Origin: an uncultured Lachnospiraceae bacterium
GTDB taxonomy: Bacteria > Bacillota > Clostridia > Lachnospirales > Lachnospiraceae
Length of the DNA: 38,271 nt
Assembly (NCBI GenBank): GCA_946491665.1
Contig: CAMLYL010000022.1
Span: 1 to 38,271 of the forward strand
Reading direction: 5' to 3'
In this document: piece after piece, positions 23,138 through 31,409 of the stretch
Numbering within the stretch: the first letter of the stretch is position 1
How the letters are laid out: each line of letters starts with the position of its first letter
Notes under the pieces: generated by a model
Database searches by the model: none
Seen by the model: only the letters and a program-made list of their open reading frames with translations
What the model was told of the DNA's origin: nothing
Made by a program: the position numbers and the translations under genes

Positions 23138-24637
23138 ATGAATAAAAAACCCAATATTATACTTATGTTTATTGACGATTTGGGAATCGGTGATGTTTCC
23201 TGTTATAACGAAAATTCACAGATTCATACGCGTTGTATAGACCGTCTGGCTGCGGAAGGAATCCGGTTTACAGATGCCCATGCTACAAGTGCATTGTGTA
23301 CACCATCCCGCTACGGCCTGCTTACTGGGCGTTATAATTGGCGCTCTTGTCTGAAAAAACTGGTTTATGTACAATCTGAAGATAATATGATCGAGGAGGG
23401 ACGTCTGACATTGGCGTCTATGTTGAAGGAACAGGGATATCAGACGGCCTGCATCGGGAAATGGCATCTTGGAATGCAGTGGGTGCACACAGGTGACGGA
23501 CCATACGATGTGGATTATTCGAAACCTTATAAGATGGGACCAAACGATTTTGGTTTCGATTACTTCTTTGGTTTGATGGCATCTTTAAGTCAGCCTCCAT
23601 ATGTTTATCTGGAAAATGATCATGCTATGGATGTGCCGGATACTGTCAGCGGGGTACAACCCGATATGCTGTTCAATTGCAAATATAATCAGACCTGGCT
23701 GCCGGGCCCGGCGGTCAGCGGATTTGACGTCCGAAATGTAGTGCCGGACTGTCAGAAAAAAGTATTAGAACAGATTGACAAATTTACAGAGACAGAAAAA
23801 CCGTTTTTCCTGTATTATCCTACACCGGCAGTACATGTGCCGCTGCTTCCCAGTCCGGAGTTTGAGGGGAAATCGGGGATTGGTCCATATGGCGATTTTG
23901 TTCTGCAGACAGACGCCATGGTTGGAGAAATTATGGATAAGCTGGAGGAGAAAGGAATTGCCGAAAACACAATGTTCATTTTTGCCAGCGACAATGGATG
24001 CGGAGCAAACGTGGACTATCCGGGGCTGATTGCACATGGGCATAATCCCAGTTATATTTACCGCGGCTGTAAAGGAGACATATGGGAAGGCGGTCACCGA
24101 ATACCGTACATTGTAAAATATCCCGGTGTGATTCCGGAAGGGACTGTTTGCGGCCAGATGGTATCTTTGTCAGATATAATGGCAACCTGGAGTGAATGTT
24201 TTGAACTGCCGCTTCCGGATAATGCCGGAGAAGATTCCATATCCCATTATTGTTTATGGAAGGGAGAAAACTGCCAGGTCCGTGAAGATATAGTAATGTC
24301 TTCTTTGAATGGATCTCTGTCACTGAGGGAGGGGCCATGGAAACTTGAACTTTGTCCCGGCGCCGGAGGACCATCAGATGTCATGAACAAAACAGATCTG
24401 CGTACATTGCCGAAATTCCAGTTATATCATATGACAGGAGATGTTGGAGAACGATATAATCTTTATGAAAAACAACCGGAGATTGCCGAGCGGCTGCGGC
24501 TGAAATTGATAAAGTATATCGAAGACGGAAGATCTACACCGGGAGAAAAACAGGAAAACTATAACAATGATAATTGCTGGGAAGAAATCGGCTGGTGGAT
24601 ACGGGGGGAGGAGGTCAGAATTGATACGAGATTATAA
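23138..24637 (+). CDS. Cytoplasmic formylglycine-dependent sulfatase
   Basis: This is a 499-residue type I sulfatase. ATG 23138 is chosen over the in-frame 23102, which would extend back into the transporter gene. The protein starts MNKKPNIILMFIDDLG (Ca-binding Asp13 and Asp14), with no signal peptide. The sulfatase signature C-T-P-S-R has Cys54, the residue to be converted to formylglycine, in ALCTPSRYGLLTGRYNW. Other active-site motifs are GKWHLG, PAVHVPLL and FASDNGC. Being of the Cys type it can be activated by the maturase at 26561, also cytoplasmic. It should hydrolyse a sulfate ester inside the cell; the family is typically called arylsulfatase, but the substrate class is not visible. 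Its last 17 bases overlap the next gene. Confidence 0.93.
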   Translation: MNKKPNIILMFIDDLGIGDVSCYNENSQIHTRCIDRLAAEGIRFTDAHATSALCTPSRYGLLTGRYNWRSCLKKLVYVQSEDNMIEEGRLTLASMLKEQGYQTACIGKWHLGMQWVHTGDGPYDVDYSKPYKMGPNDFGFDYFFGLMASLSQPPYVYLENDHAMDVPDTVSGVQPDMLFNCKYNQTWLPGPAVSGFDVRNVVPDCQKKVLEQIDKFTETEKPFFLYYPTPAVHVPLLPSPEFEGKSGIGPYGDFVLQTDAMVGEIMDKLEEKGIAENTMFIFASDNGCGANVDYPGLIAHGHNPSYIYRGCKGDIWEGGHRIPYIVKYPGVIPEGTVCGQMVSLSDIMATWSECFELPLPDNAGEDSISHYCLWKGENCQVREDIVMSSLNGSLSLREGPWKLELCPGAGGPSDVMNKTDLRTLPKFQLYHMTGDVGERYNLYEKQPEIAERLRLKLIKYIEDGRSTPGEKQENYNNDNCWEEIGWWIRGEEVRIDTRL

Positions 24638-25616
24638 AGAAAAGCGTTTGAGTGAGAGAGAGAACGCGCTGAGAATATATTCGGGAAAAGGAGAACCGGA
24701 ATACATTCCCACGGCTGTATCATGTTATAAAACGGTAATACCATCTGGTGTGAGAGAGCGTCCGCCCTGGCACGAGGATGGAGAAGACTGGTTCGGCGTT
24801 TATTGGATATGGGATGAAAAAACGATGGGGCATACCCCGGATCCCAGAAGACCGCCTGTCATCGAAAATATATGTGAGTGGGATAAGAGTTTGAGACTTC
24901 CGAACTTAGATGAAATTGACTGGACATCAGCAGCGAAAGCTGATTTGGAAGGTTATGACAGGGAAAGCAGTTTGCTGCGTTTGTTCCTGGAAAGCGGTCC
25001 CTTTGAACGCTTACATAGTCTGGTTGGATTTGAGGAAGCGTTGATTGCCATGTATGAAGAACCAGAAGCTTTCTGTGGTCTTATGAGCAAGCTTACAGAT
25101 TTTCGGGTAAAGCTGATTGAGTATCTGGGAAGCGCGTACCGGCCGGATGTGATTCTTAATATGGATGATCTGGCAAGTGCATCAGCCCCGCTTTTTTCAA
25201 TGGATATGTATCGTAAATTTATTAAATCTTATGAAAAAAGGATCGCTGATGCGATACATGCCCAGGGCGCATATTTTCTGTATCACAGCTGCGGCAGAAT
25301 GCAGGACTTTATTGATGATTTGCTTGAAATTGGAGCAGACGGACTGAATGCATTAACTCCCTGCAATGACCAGAAGGCAGTTATGGAAAAATACGGTTCC
25401 AGGTTCGTAGTAGACGGGGGACTGGACAGTTTGCTGATCAGCGGAGAAAATACAACCGAAGAGGAGCTTCGGGAAGAGATCCGCCGCGCCTGTGACATTT
25501 TCGGACCCTTCAAACGATATATTATACATCCCGCCAGTTTTATTCCGGAACATAAAAAAATTCTTTTGGATGAAGCGGTTAAATACGGGCATACATTTTA
25601 CAAAAATATAAAATAG
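24621..25616 (+). CDS. UroD/MtaA-family (zinc methyltransferase-like) protein
   Basis: This is a 331-residue protein. The start is taken as TTG 24621, directly behind GGGGGGAGGAGG and overlapping the sulfatase stop; the upstream ATG 24567 has no such site. The fold is that of uroporphyrinogen decarboxylase-like proteins: LVGFEEALIAMYEEPEAFCG, ILNMDDLASASAPLFSMDMY, and the H-x-C zinc motif YHSCGRMQDFIDDL with a further Cys in LTPCND. The HxC...C pattern marks the corrinoid/CoM methyltransferase branch (MtaA, MtbA, demethylases), not true heme-pathway HemE. It is co-translated with the sulfatase, so it may demethylate or otherwise process the organic part released. No corrinoid protein gene is nearby. 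Confidence 0.85.
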   Translation: MIRDYKEKRLSERENALRIYSGKGEPEYIPTAVSCYKTVIPSGVRERPPWHEDGEDWFGVYWIWDEKTMGHTPDPRRPPVIENICEWDKSLRLPNLDEIDWTSAAKADLEGYDRESSLLRLFLESGPFERLHSLVGFEEALIAMYEEPEAFCGLMSKLTDFRVKLIEYLGSAYRPDVILNMDDLASASAPLFSMDMYRKFIKSYEKRIADAIHAQGAYFLYHSCGRMQDFIDDLLEIGADGLNALTPCNDQKAVMEKYGSRFVVDGGLDSLLISGENTTEEELREEIRRACDIFGPFKRYIIHPASFIPEHKKILLDEAVKYGHTFYKNIK

Positions 25617-25623
25617 GATCAAA

Positions 25624-25662
25624 GGGCAGATGCAGATGAAATATTCTGGCATCTGTCTTTTT
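25624..25662 (+). terminator. Terminator of the transporter-sulfatase-UroD operon
   Basis: GGGCAGATGC and GCATCTGTCTT form a stem (one G-U pair) followed by TTTTT, ten bases after the UroD-family stop. It separates this operon from the exporter-maturase operon, whose operator begins at its last base. Confidence 0.75.
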
Positions 25663-25704
25663 GTGTTTATGATAACGGTGAAGAAAAAACGGAGGTGTTA
25701 AAGT
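25662..25704 (+). promoter_or_regulatory. Crp/Fnr-type operator and promoter of the exporter-maturase operon (copy 3, degenerate)
   Basis: TGT-GT-TTATGA-TA-ACG (25662-25677) is followed at the same distance as in copy 2 by TAAAGT (25699-25704). The first half-site is intact; the second has ACG instead of ACA. The A-rich spacer (GAAGAAAAAACGGAGG) resembles copies 1 and 2. Confidence 0.6.
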
Positions 25705-25754
25705 AGTTTTAGTATATGGGAATACACGATAAAAGTAGAGACAGGAGAAAAGAA

Positions 25755-26546
25755 ATGACAGCATTTGTACTATTTGTAATATGCACTTTGGCATCTGCAG
25801 TGGGTTCAATAGTGGGGGCGGGAGGGGGTGTCATAATAAAACCTGTTCTTGATATGATTGGACTGCTTCCGGTTTCAACAGTGAGTTTTTGCTCAGGGTG
25901 TACCGTATTAGGGATGTCGTTGTGTTCACTGATAGGGAGCCGAAAAGGCGAAATAAGACTTCATTTAAAGACCAGTACGCTGTTAGCCATTGGTGCGGTT
26001 TGCGGCGGTATAGTCGGAAAGTGGCTGTTTGAACTGGTGCGGAGTGCGGCTGGAAATGAGAATGTATTAGGAATGGTTCAGGCAGCGTGCCTGACAGGTG
26101 TCAATTTTTTTGTGCTTTTATATGTTTGCAGAAAAGACAAAATTTCGTCAGGACATGTAACAATGCCGGCTGCAGTAATCACAATAGGAATTTTTCTGAG
26201 TGTCATTTCTTCTTTTCTGGGAATCGGAGGCGGCCCCATAAATGTGGCGGTATTATTCTTTTTCTTTTCCATGGAAGCAAAAGAAGCGGCAAAGAATTCA
26301 TTATACATAATTGTATTTTCGCAGATTTCGAATATTGCATCTGCAATTGTTACAGATTCTGTACCGGAATTTAAATGGATTCATCTTGGCATGATGATTT
26401 TGGGAGGCATTGGCGGGGCGCTGTTGGGAAACATTTTTTCCAGGAAAATGGATAATAAAGATGTGGAATCAGTTTTGAAAGTTTTAGTGTCAGTGATCGT
26501 GTGCCTGGGGATTTATAATATATTAAAATATTCTATGTTGTGTTAG
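25755..26546 (+). CDS. TauE/SafE-family sulfite/organosulfonate exporter
   Basis: This is a 263-residue membrane protein; ATG 25755 follows ACAGGAGAAAAG, while the upstream in-frame ATG 25716 lacks a site. It has about eight helices in two related halves. Each half starts with the family's glycine-rich loop: IVGAGGGVIIKPVLD (near residue 17-30) and FLGIGGGPINVAVL (near residue 155-170). Members export sulfite, sulfoacetate or related sulfur anions in taurine, cysteate and sulfolactate degradation. Here it is paired with the sulfatase maturase and shares the island's operator, so disposal of sulfate or sulfite released inside the cell is the likely job. Direction and substrate are inferred. 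Confidence 0.88.
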   Translation: MTAFVLFVICTLASAVGSIVGAGGGVIIKPVLDMIGLLPVSTVSFCSGCTVLGMSLCSLIGSRKGEIRLHLKTSTLLAIGAVCGGIVGKWLFELVRSAAGNENVLGMVQAACLTGVNFFVLLYVCRKDKISSGHVTMPAAVITIGIFLSVISSFLGIGGGPINVAVLFFFFSMEAKEAAKNSLYIIVFSQISNIASAIVTDSVPEFKWIHLGMMILGGIGGALLGNIFSRKMDNKDVESVLKVLVSVIVCLGIYNILKYSMLC

Positions 26547-26560
26547 AGAGGAGAAAAGTG

Positions 26561-27667
26561 ATGCCGCCATTAAGTATTTTGATAAAACCGGCTTCCGGAA
26601 GCTGTAATATGCGCTGCCAGTATTGTTTTTATACAGATGAAATGAAAAACCGGAAAACCGCTGTTTATGGAAAAATGTCTGAGAATGTTCTGGAGATGCT
26701 GCTGCAAAAAGCTTTTTCCTATGGAACAGGAAGCATTACATTTGGATTCCAGGGAGGAGAACCTCTTTTGATGGGAATCGGATTCTATGAAACATTCTGC
26801 CGGTTGAAAGAAAAATATAATACAAAAAATATACCGGTTTTTTGTACGATTCAGACAAACGGGATTTTGCTGGATGAGAAATGGGCCGAATTTTTGGCAG
26901 AGGAAAAAATTTTGGTTGGCCTTTCTCTTGACGGTCCGCGTTCCATACATGACGTGTATCGGAAGGACATAAATGGGCAGGGAACTTTTCAAAGAGTCAT
27001 GAAATCTGTTGGAATTTTGGAGCGGGCAGGTGCGGAGTTTAATATTCTGACTGTACTGACAGAGGAAAGCGCTGCAAATATTGAGCGTATATACAATTTT
27101 TTTCGAAGCAGGAATTTTTTGTATCAACAGTATATTCCTTGTCTGGAACCGCTTGGAAGACAGGATATGTCTGGATATTCACTGAAGCCCAAAACATACG
27201 GAGAGGCGTTAAAAACAATGTTTGATTTATGGTTTCGGGATATACAGCAGGGAATTCCGGTTTACCATCGCTTTTTTGAAAATCTGGTTGGGATGGCGGC
27301 GGGATATGAACCGGAGAGCTGCGATATGAAAGGGCGATGCTCGGAGCAGTATGTAATTGAAGCGGACGGCACGGTCTACCCCTGTGATTTTTATGTTTTG
27401 GATGAGTATGATATGGGAAATATTTCAGAGGATTCTTTTGAACAAATAGATAAAAGACGGAATCAAATTAAATTTATAGAGCCGTCTGTTCCGCTGGAAA
27501 AAGAATGCAGAAGCTGTCATTGGAAGCACTTATGCAGAGGCGGATGCAGAAGAAACCGTATTATTCAGCAGGACGGAGTATTGGGAAAGAATCGGTTTTG
27601 CGAGGCCTACCAGATATTTTTTCCGTATGCAATAGAGAGAATCAAGTTATTGGCAAATCAAATTTAA
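26561..27667 (+). CDS. Anaerobic sulfatase-maturating enzyme (radical SAM, anSME)
   Basis: This is a 368-residue protein starting at ATG 26561 behind GAGAGGAG. Cys15, Cys19 and Cys22 in GSCNMRCQYCFYTDE form the CxxxCxxC motif binding the SAM-coordinated [4Fe-4S] cluster, at the same positions known for the Clostridium perfringens enzyme. FGFQGGEPLLMG supports SAM binding. The C-terminal SPASM region (GTVYPCDFYVLDEYDMGN; CRSCHWKHLCRGGCRRN; FCEAYQ) ligates two auxiliary clusters; Asp276 after Cys275 matches the proposed catalytic base. It oxidises the sulfatase active-site Cys to formylglycine without oxygen, and its obvious client is the Cys54 sulfatase at 23138. It ends the island. Confidence 0.94.
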   Translation: MPPLSILIKPASGSCNMRCQYCFYTDEMKNRKTAVYGKMSENVLEMLLQKAFSYGTGSITFGFQGGEPLLMGIGFYETFCRLKEKYNTKNIPVFCTIQTNGILLDEKWAEFLAEEKILVGLSLDGPRSIHDVYRKDINGQGTFQRVMKSVGILERAGAEFNILTVLTEESAANIERIYNFFRSRNFLYQQYIPCLEPLGRQDMSGYSLKPKTYGEALKTMFDLWFRDIQQGIPVYHRFFENLVGMAAGYEPESCDMKGRCSEQYVIEADGTVYPCDFYVLDEYDMGNISEDSFEQIDKRRNQIKFIEPSVPLEKECRSCHWKHLCRGGCRRNRIIQQDGVLGKNRFCEAYQIFFPYAIERIKLLANQI

Positions 27668-27702
27668 TAAACAAACTCCGGTTTGGCCGCTGTACTTTTT
27701 TC

Positions 27703-27731
27703 TTGCATTTGCAAAATCCTTGTGCTATAAT
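27703..27731 (+). promoter_or_regulatory. Strong sigma-A promoter of tig
   Basis: TTGCAT (27703-27708), exactly 17 bases and TATAAT (27726-27731), with an extended -10 TGC directly before the -10 box, lie 94 bases upstream of the tig start. The promoter begins the conserved core block. Confidence 0.8.
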
Positions 27732-27825
27732 TCAAAAATGACTGTAAATGGCGGAAGTATGCCCTTTTTGCTGTGGAAGGATATGCCCCCGCTTTTTGAT
27801 ATAAATAGAAGGAGGAAACAGTGAA

Positions 27826-29187
27826 ATGAGTGTACAGGTTGAGAACTTGGAAGAGAAGAATACAGTGAAGCTTACCATCGAAGTGTCTGCGGAGGAACTG
27901 GAGAAGGCGCTGCAGGAAGCTTATAATAGACAGAAAAAGGATATCAGCATGCCTGGTTTCCGTAAGGGTAAAGTGCCCAGAATGATGATTGAGAAGATGT
28001 ACGGTCCGGGCGTTTTCTATGAAGACGCGGCGAACAGCCTCATTCCCCAGGCATACAGTAATGCTGCGAAGGAGAGCGGACAGGACATCGTATCCAGACC
28101 GGTGATCGACGTGGTTCAGATTGAGAAGGGCAAGCCTTTTATTTTTACCGCAGAGGTTGCCATCAAGCCGGAGGTTACTCTTGGCAAGTACATGGGCGTT
28201 ACTGTAACAAAGATTGATACTGCTGTTACAGATGAGGAGATTGATACAGCAGTAAATCAGGAAAGAGAGAATAACGCCAGAATCGTGGCTGTTGAGGGCC
28301 GCGCAATCGAGAGCGGAGATACCGCGGTAATTGATTATGAGGGATTTGTTGACGGCGTTGCTTTTGACGGCGGAAAGGCTGAGAATCACTCTCTGGTAAT
28401 CGGATCTGGTTCTTTCATCCCCGGATTTGAGGATCAGCTCATCGGCAAAAATGCCGGCGAGGATGTAGAAGTAAAGGTTACCTTCCCGGAGGAGTATCAT
28501 TCCGCTGATCTGGCAGGAAAAGACGCAGTATTTAATGTTAAGATTCACGAGATCAAGACGAAAGAGATTCCGGAGCTGGATGACGAGTTCGCTCAGGATG
28601 TTTCCGAGTTTGATACTGTTGCCGAGTATAAAGAGAGCGTAAAGAAGAAACTGGAAGAGCGCAAAGCAGCTGAGGCAAAGAATGCACAGCAGGAAGAGGC
28701 TCTGAATAAGATTATTGAGAAGTCTGAGATGGATATTCCGGCTGCGATGATCGATACACAGTGCGAGAATATGATTAATAATTTTGCTCAGCAGATGGCA
28801 CAGCAGGGACTGTCTATGGATCAGTATATGCAGTTTTCCGGCACAACGATTGATCAGCTGAAAGAGCAGGTTCGTCCGGAGGCGGAGACACGCATCAAGC
28901 AGGAGCTGGTTCTTGAGGCGATCGCAAAGGCTGAGAATATCGAGATTACAGATGAGGACGTGGACGCTGAGATCGAGAAGATGGCATCCATGTATCAGAT
29001 GGAAGCAGCGCAGTTGAAGAGCTACATGGGCGAGGAAGAGAAAGAGAATATGAAGCTTGATCTTGCTTCCCAGAGAGCGTTGGAGCTGATTGCCGGGAAT
29101 ATGAAGCCCCGGGCAAAGGCAAAGACCAAGAAAGAAAAAGAGGCGGAAGAGGCTGCAGGCTCTGAGACAGAGGAAGCAGCAGAGTAA
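27826..29187 (+). CDS. tig: Trigger factor (ribosome-associated chaperone and peptidyl-prolyl isomerase)
   Basis: This 453-residue protein has the normal length for the family and starts at ATG 27826 behind GAAGGAGG. The N-terminal ribosome-binding domain carries PGFRKGKVPRMMIEKMYG, matching the GFRxGKxP signature that contacts L23. The FKBP-type isomerase domain spans ~150-245 (GDTAVIDYEGFVDGVAFDGG, FIPGFEDQLIGKNAGEDVEV, VTFPEEYHSADLAGK). The C-terminal helical arms follow, with a Lys/Glu-rich tail. It binds nascent chains leaving the ribosome. It heads the classical Firmicute order tig-clpP-clpX-lon and ends at its own terminator, so the proteases may be expressed partly independently. Confidence 0.97.
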   Translation: MSVQVENLEEKNTVKLTIEVSAEELEKALQEAYNRQKKDISMPGFRKGKVPRMMIEKMYGPGVFYEDAANSLIPQAYSNAAKESGQDIVSRPVIDVVQIEKGKPFIFTAEVAIKPEVTLGKYMGVTVTKIDTAVTDEEIDTAVNQERENNARIVAVEGRAIESGDTAVIDYEGFVDGVAFDGGKAENHSLVIGSGSFIPGFEDQLIGKNAGEDVEVKVTFPEEYHSADLAGKDAVFNVKIHEIKTKEIPELDDEFAQDVSEFDTVAEYKESVKKKLEERKAAEAKNAQQEEALNKIIEKSEMDIPAAMIDTQCENMINNFAQQMAQQGLSMDQYMQFSGTTIDQLKEQVRPEAETRIKQELVLEAIAKAENIEITDEDVDAEIEKMASMYQMEAAQLKSYMGEEEKENMKLDLASQRALELIAGNMKPRAKAKTKKEKEAEEAAGSETEEAAE

Positions 29188-29271
29188 TTCTGCCGCAGGC
29201 TACAGAAGAAAGGTTCTGAACCGGACGCCGTATCTGCGGAGCGCGCCGATTCAGACTATAGTGTATGAGAG

Positions 29272-29305
29272 AAAGCAGATCGAGCCGGCCTGGCCGGTCT
29301 GCTTT
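29272..29305 (+). terminator. Hairpin between tig and clpP
   Basis: AAAGCAGA (29272-29279) and TCTGCTTT (29298-29305) enclose an inner CCGG / CCGG pairing with a TCGAG bulge. Only a short T-run is present, so termination may be partial. Confidence 0.6.
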
Positions 29306-29364
29306 GTCAGATGTGGAAAGATCCGTGGGAGCGGGTCTTGAATGTTGAGAAAAGGAGGCACGTT

Positions 29365-29949
29365 ATGAGTTTAGTACCTTACGTTGTGGAGCAGACCAGC
29401 AGAGGCGAGCGCAATTACGATATTTATTCCAGACTGTTAAAGGACCGGATTATTTTCCTGGGTGAGGAAGTTAATGAGACGACTGCCAGCCTGACCGTGG
29501 CGCAGCTTCTGTTTTTGGAGTCGGAGGATCCGGGAAAGGATATCCAGCTTTATATCAATTCCCCCGGCGGCGTAGTATCCTGCGGCCTGGCAATTTATGA
29601 TACCATGCAGTACATCAAGTGCGACGTTTCTACCATCTGCATCGGTATGGCAGCCAGCATGGGCGCTTTTCTGCTGGCAGGCGGGGCAAAAGGAAAACGG
29701 TTTGCGCTTCCCAATGCGGAGATCATGATCCATCAGCCCTCCGGCGGAGCTAAGGGGCAGGCGACGGATATTCAGATCGTGGCTGAAAATATTTTGAAGA
29801 CCAAGGAGCGTCTGAACCGCATTCTGGCGGAAAATACAGGCAAACCTATTGATGTGATTGCGGCGGATACAGAGCGTGATAATTTTATGTCTGCGCAGGA
29901 GGCTATGGAGTATGGCCTGATTGATGCCGTGATTGCAAACAGACAGTAA
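29365..29949 (+). CDS. clpP: ATP-dependent Clp protease proteolytic subunit
   Basis: This 194-residue protein has the usual ClpP length and starts at ATG 29365 behind AAAGGAGG; the in-frame 29311 start is a long, unsupported extension. The catalytic triad is visible: Ser98 in [11 protein letters not shown], His123 in MIHQPSGG and Asp172 in [27 protein letters not shown] is the conserved oxyanion segment. It forms the tetradecameric proteolytic chamber that works with ClpX, encoded 22 bases downstream, and with other Clp ATPases. It is very close to the family consensus with no anomalies. Confidence 0.97.
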   Translation: MSLVPYVVEQTSRGERNYDIYSRLLKDRIIFLGEEVNETTASLTVAQLLFLESEDPGKDIQLYINSPGGVVSCGLAIYDTMQYIKCDVSTICIGMAASMGAFLLAGGAKGKRFALPNAEIMIHQPSGGAKGQATDIQIVAENILKTKERLNRILAENTGKPIDVIAADTERDNFMSAQEAMEYGLIDAVIANRQ

Positions 29950-29971
29950 AATTGTATATTTTGGAGGAAAC

Positions 29972-31222
29972 ATGGCAGGAAGAATCAATCAGGAAGATAA
30001 GGTTCGCTGCTCTTTCTGCGGCAAGTCCCAGGAGCAGGTGAACAAATTGATTGCCGGGCCCAACGGGGCATATATCTGTGATGAGTGCATCGGGATCTGT
30101 AATGAGATCCTGGATGAGGAGATATATGATGGAGATGATTCGGAGACCGGCGGGCTGAAAAATGAGATTAATCTTTTAAAGCCCGAGGAGATGAAGGCGT
30201 TTCTGGATGAGTATGTAATCGGTCAGGATGAGGCGAAGAAAGTTCTCTCGGTGGCTGTTTATAACCATTATAAAAGAATCCTTGCAGGATCAGAACTGGA
30301 TGTGGAGCTGCAGAAGAGCAATATTCTGATGCTGGGACCTACCGGTTCCGGAAAGACTCTGCTGGCGCAGACTCTGGCGCGGATTCTGAATGTGCCTTTT
30401 GCCATTGCGGACGCTACCACATTGACAGAAGCCGGTTATGTGGGTGAGGATGTGGAGAATATTCTTCTGAAAATCATCCAGGCAGCGGATTATGAGGTGG
30501 AAAAGGCGGAATACGGCATCATCTATATTGATGAGATTGATAAAATCACCAGAAAATCGGAAAATGCGTCCATCACCAGAGATGTTTCCGGCGAGGGCGT
30601 GCAGCAGGCTCTTCTGAAGATCCTGGAGGGAACACTGGCTTCTGTTCCGCCTCAGGGCGGAAGAAAGCATCCCCAGCAGGAGCTGATTCCGATTGATACC
30701 ACAAATATTCTTTTTATCTGCGGGGGTGCCTTTGAAGGACTGGATCGGATTATCGAGAATCGCATGGACCGCGGTTCTATCGGTTTTAATTCCGAGCTCA
30801 GTATCAGAGATGATAAGAATATCAGTGAGGTTTTAAAGGAGGCTATGCCTCAGGATTTTGTAAAATTCGGTATGATACCGGAGTTTATGGGACGTGTGCC
30901 GGTGACGGTTTCTCTGGAAGCGCTGGATCGGGAAGATCTGATTCGTATTCTGAAAGAGCCGAAGAATTCTCTGCTGAAGCAGTATGAGAAGCTTCTGGAG
31001 CTGGATGGCGTAGAGCTGATATTTGAGGATGATGCGCTGGAGGCGATTGCGGATCTTTCTCTCAGCCGGAAGACCGGAGCCAGAGGACTGCGTGCCATTA
31101 TGGAGAGTGTCATGATGGATCTGATGTACCGGATTCCGTCAGATACAAGTATCAGGAAGTGTACGATTACAAAGGCGTTTGTAGAAGGGACAGGGGAGGC
31201 TCTCCTGGAATATGCGGCGTAA
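29972..31222 (+). CDS. clpX: ATP-dependent Clp protease ATPase subunit ClpX
   Basis: This is a 416-residue AAA+ unfoldase; ATG 29972 follows TTGGAGGAAA. The N-terminal zinc-binding domain has Cys13, Cys16, Cys36 and Cys39 (CSFCGK ... CDECI), used to recognise adaptors and substrates. Walker A is [12 protein letters not shown] and Walker B is [10 protein letters not shown]. The pore and RKH loops follow, and the sensor 2 region [11 protein letters not shown] lies near the C-terminus. It unfolds tagged proteins and feeds them to ClpP, its immediate upstream neighbour (22-base gap, same operon). The length and all motifs are normal. Confidence 0.97.
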   Translation: MAGRINQEDKVRCSFCGKSQEQVNKLIAGPNGAYICDECIGICNEILDEEIYDGDDSETGGLKNEINLLKPEEMKAFLDEYVIGQDEAKKVLSVAVYNHYKRILAGSELDVELQKSNILMLGPTGSGKTLLAQTLARILNVPFAIADATTLTEAGYVGEDVENILLKIIQAADYEVEKAEYGIIYIDEIDKITRKSENASITRDVSGEGVQQALLKILEGTLASVPPQGGRKHPQQELIPIDTTNILFICGGAFEGLDRIIENRMDRGSIGFNSELSIRDDKNISEVLKEAMPQDFVKFGMIPEFMGRVPVTVSLEALDREDLIRILKEPKNSLLKQYEKLLELDGVELIFEDDALEAIADLSLSRKTGARGLRAIMESVMMDLMYRIPSDTSIRKCTITKAFVEGTGEALLEYAA

Positions 31223-31239
31223 TCGGCGGACAGGATAAT

Positions 31240-31332
31240 TATATCAGTTGGGAGACGGCTCCGGCCCTGAGCGGGCGGAGAGTAATAAACTGGTATCAGG
31301 GGCGGGGTCAGTTTTGGCGCCGCCCCTTATTT
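31240..31332 (+). repeat. Structured element between clpX and lon, related to the hairpin at 38159-38244
   Basis: The core AGAGTAATAAACTGGTATCA with GGGGCGGGGTCA after it (31279-31310) matches AGTATAACAAATTAGTATCA with GTGGCGGGAGTCA (38197-38229), same strand. GCCCTGA (31264-31270) can pair with TCAGGGGC, and GGGGCGG (31299-31305) can alternatively pair with CCGCCCC (31320-31326), followed by TTATTTG. The two pairings exclude each other, as in an attenuator. Confidence 0.5.
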
Positions 31333-31409
31333 GAAGAGGGAAAGTCTGGCAGATGTTTGGAAAGATAAAAGAAAAAAGCCGTTGTACAGAAACTTTTGGA
31401 GGACGAGTA

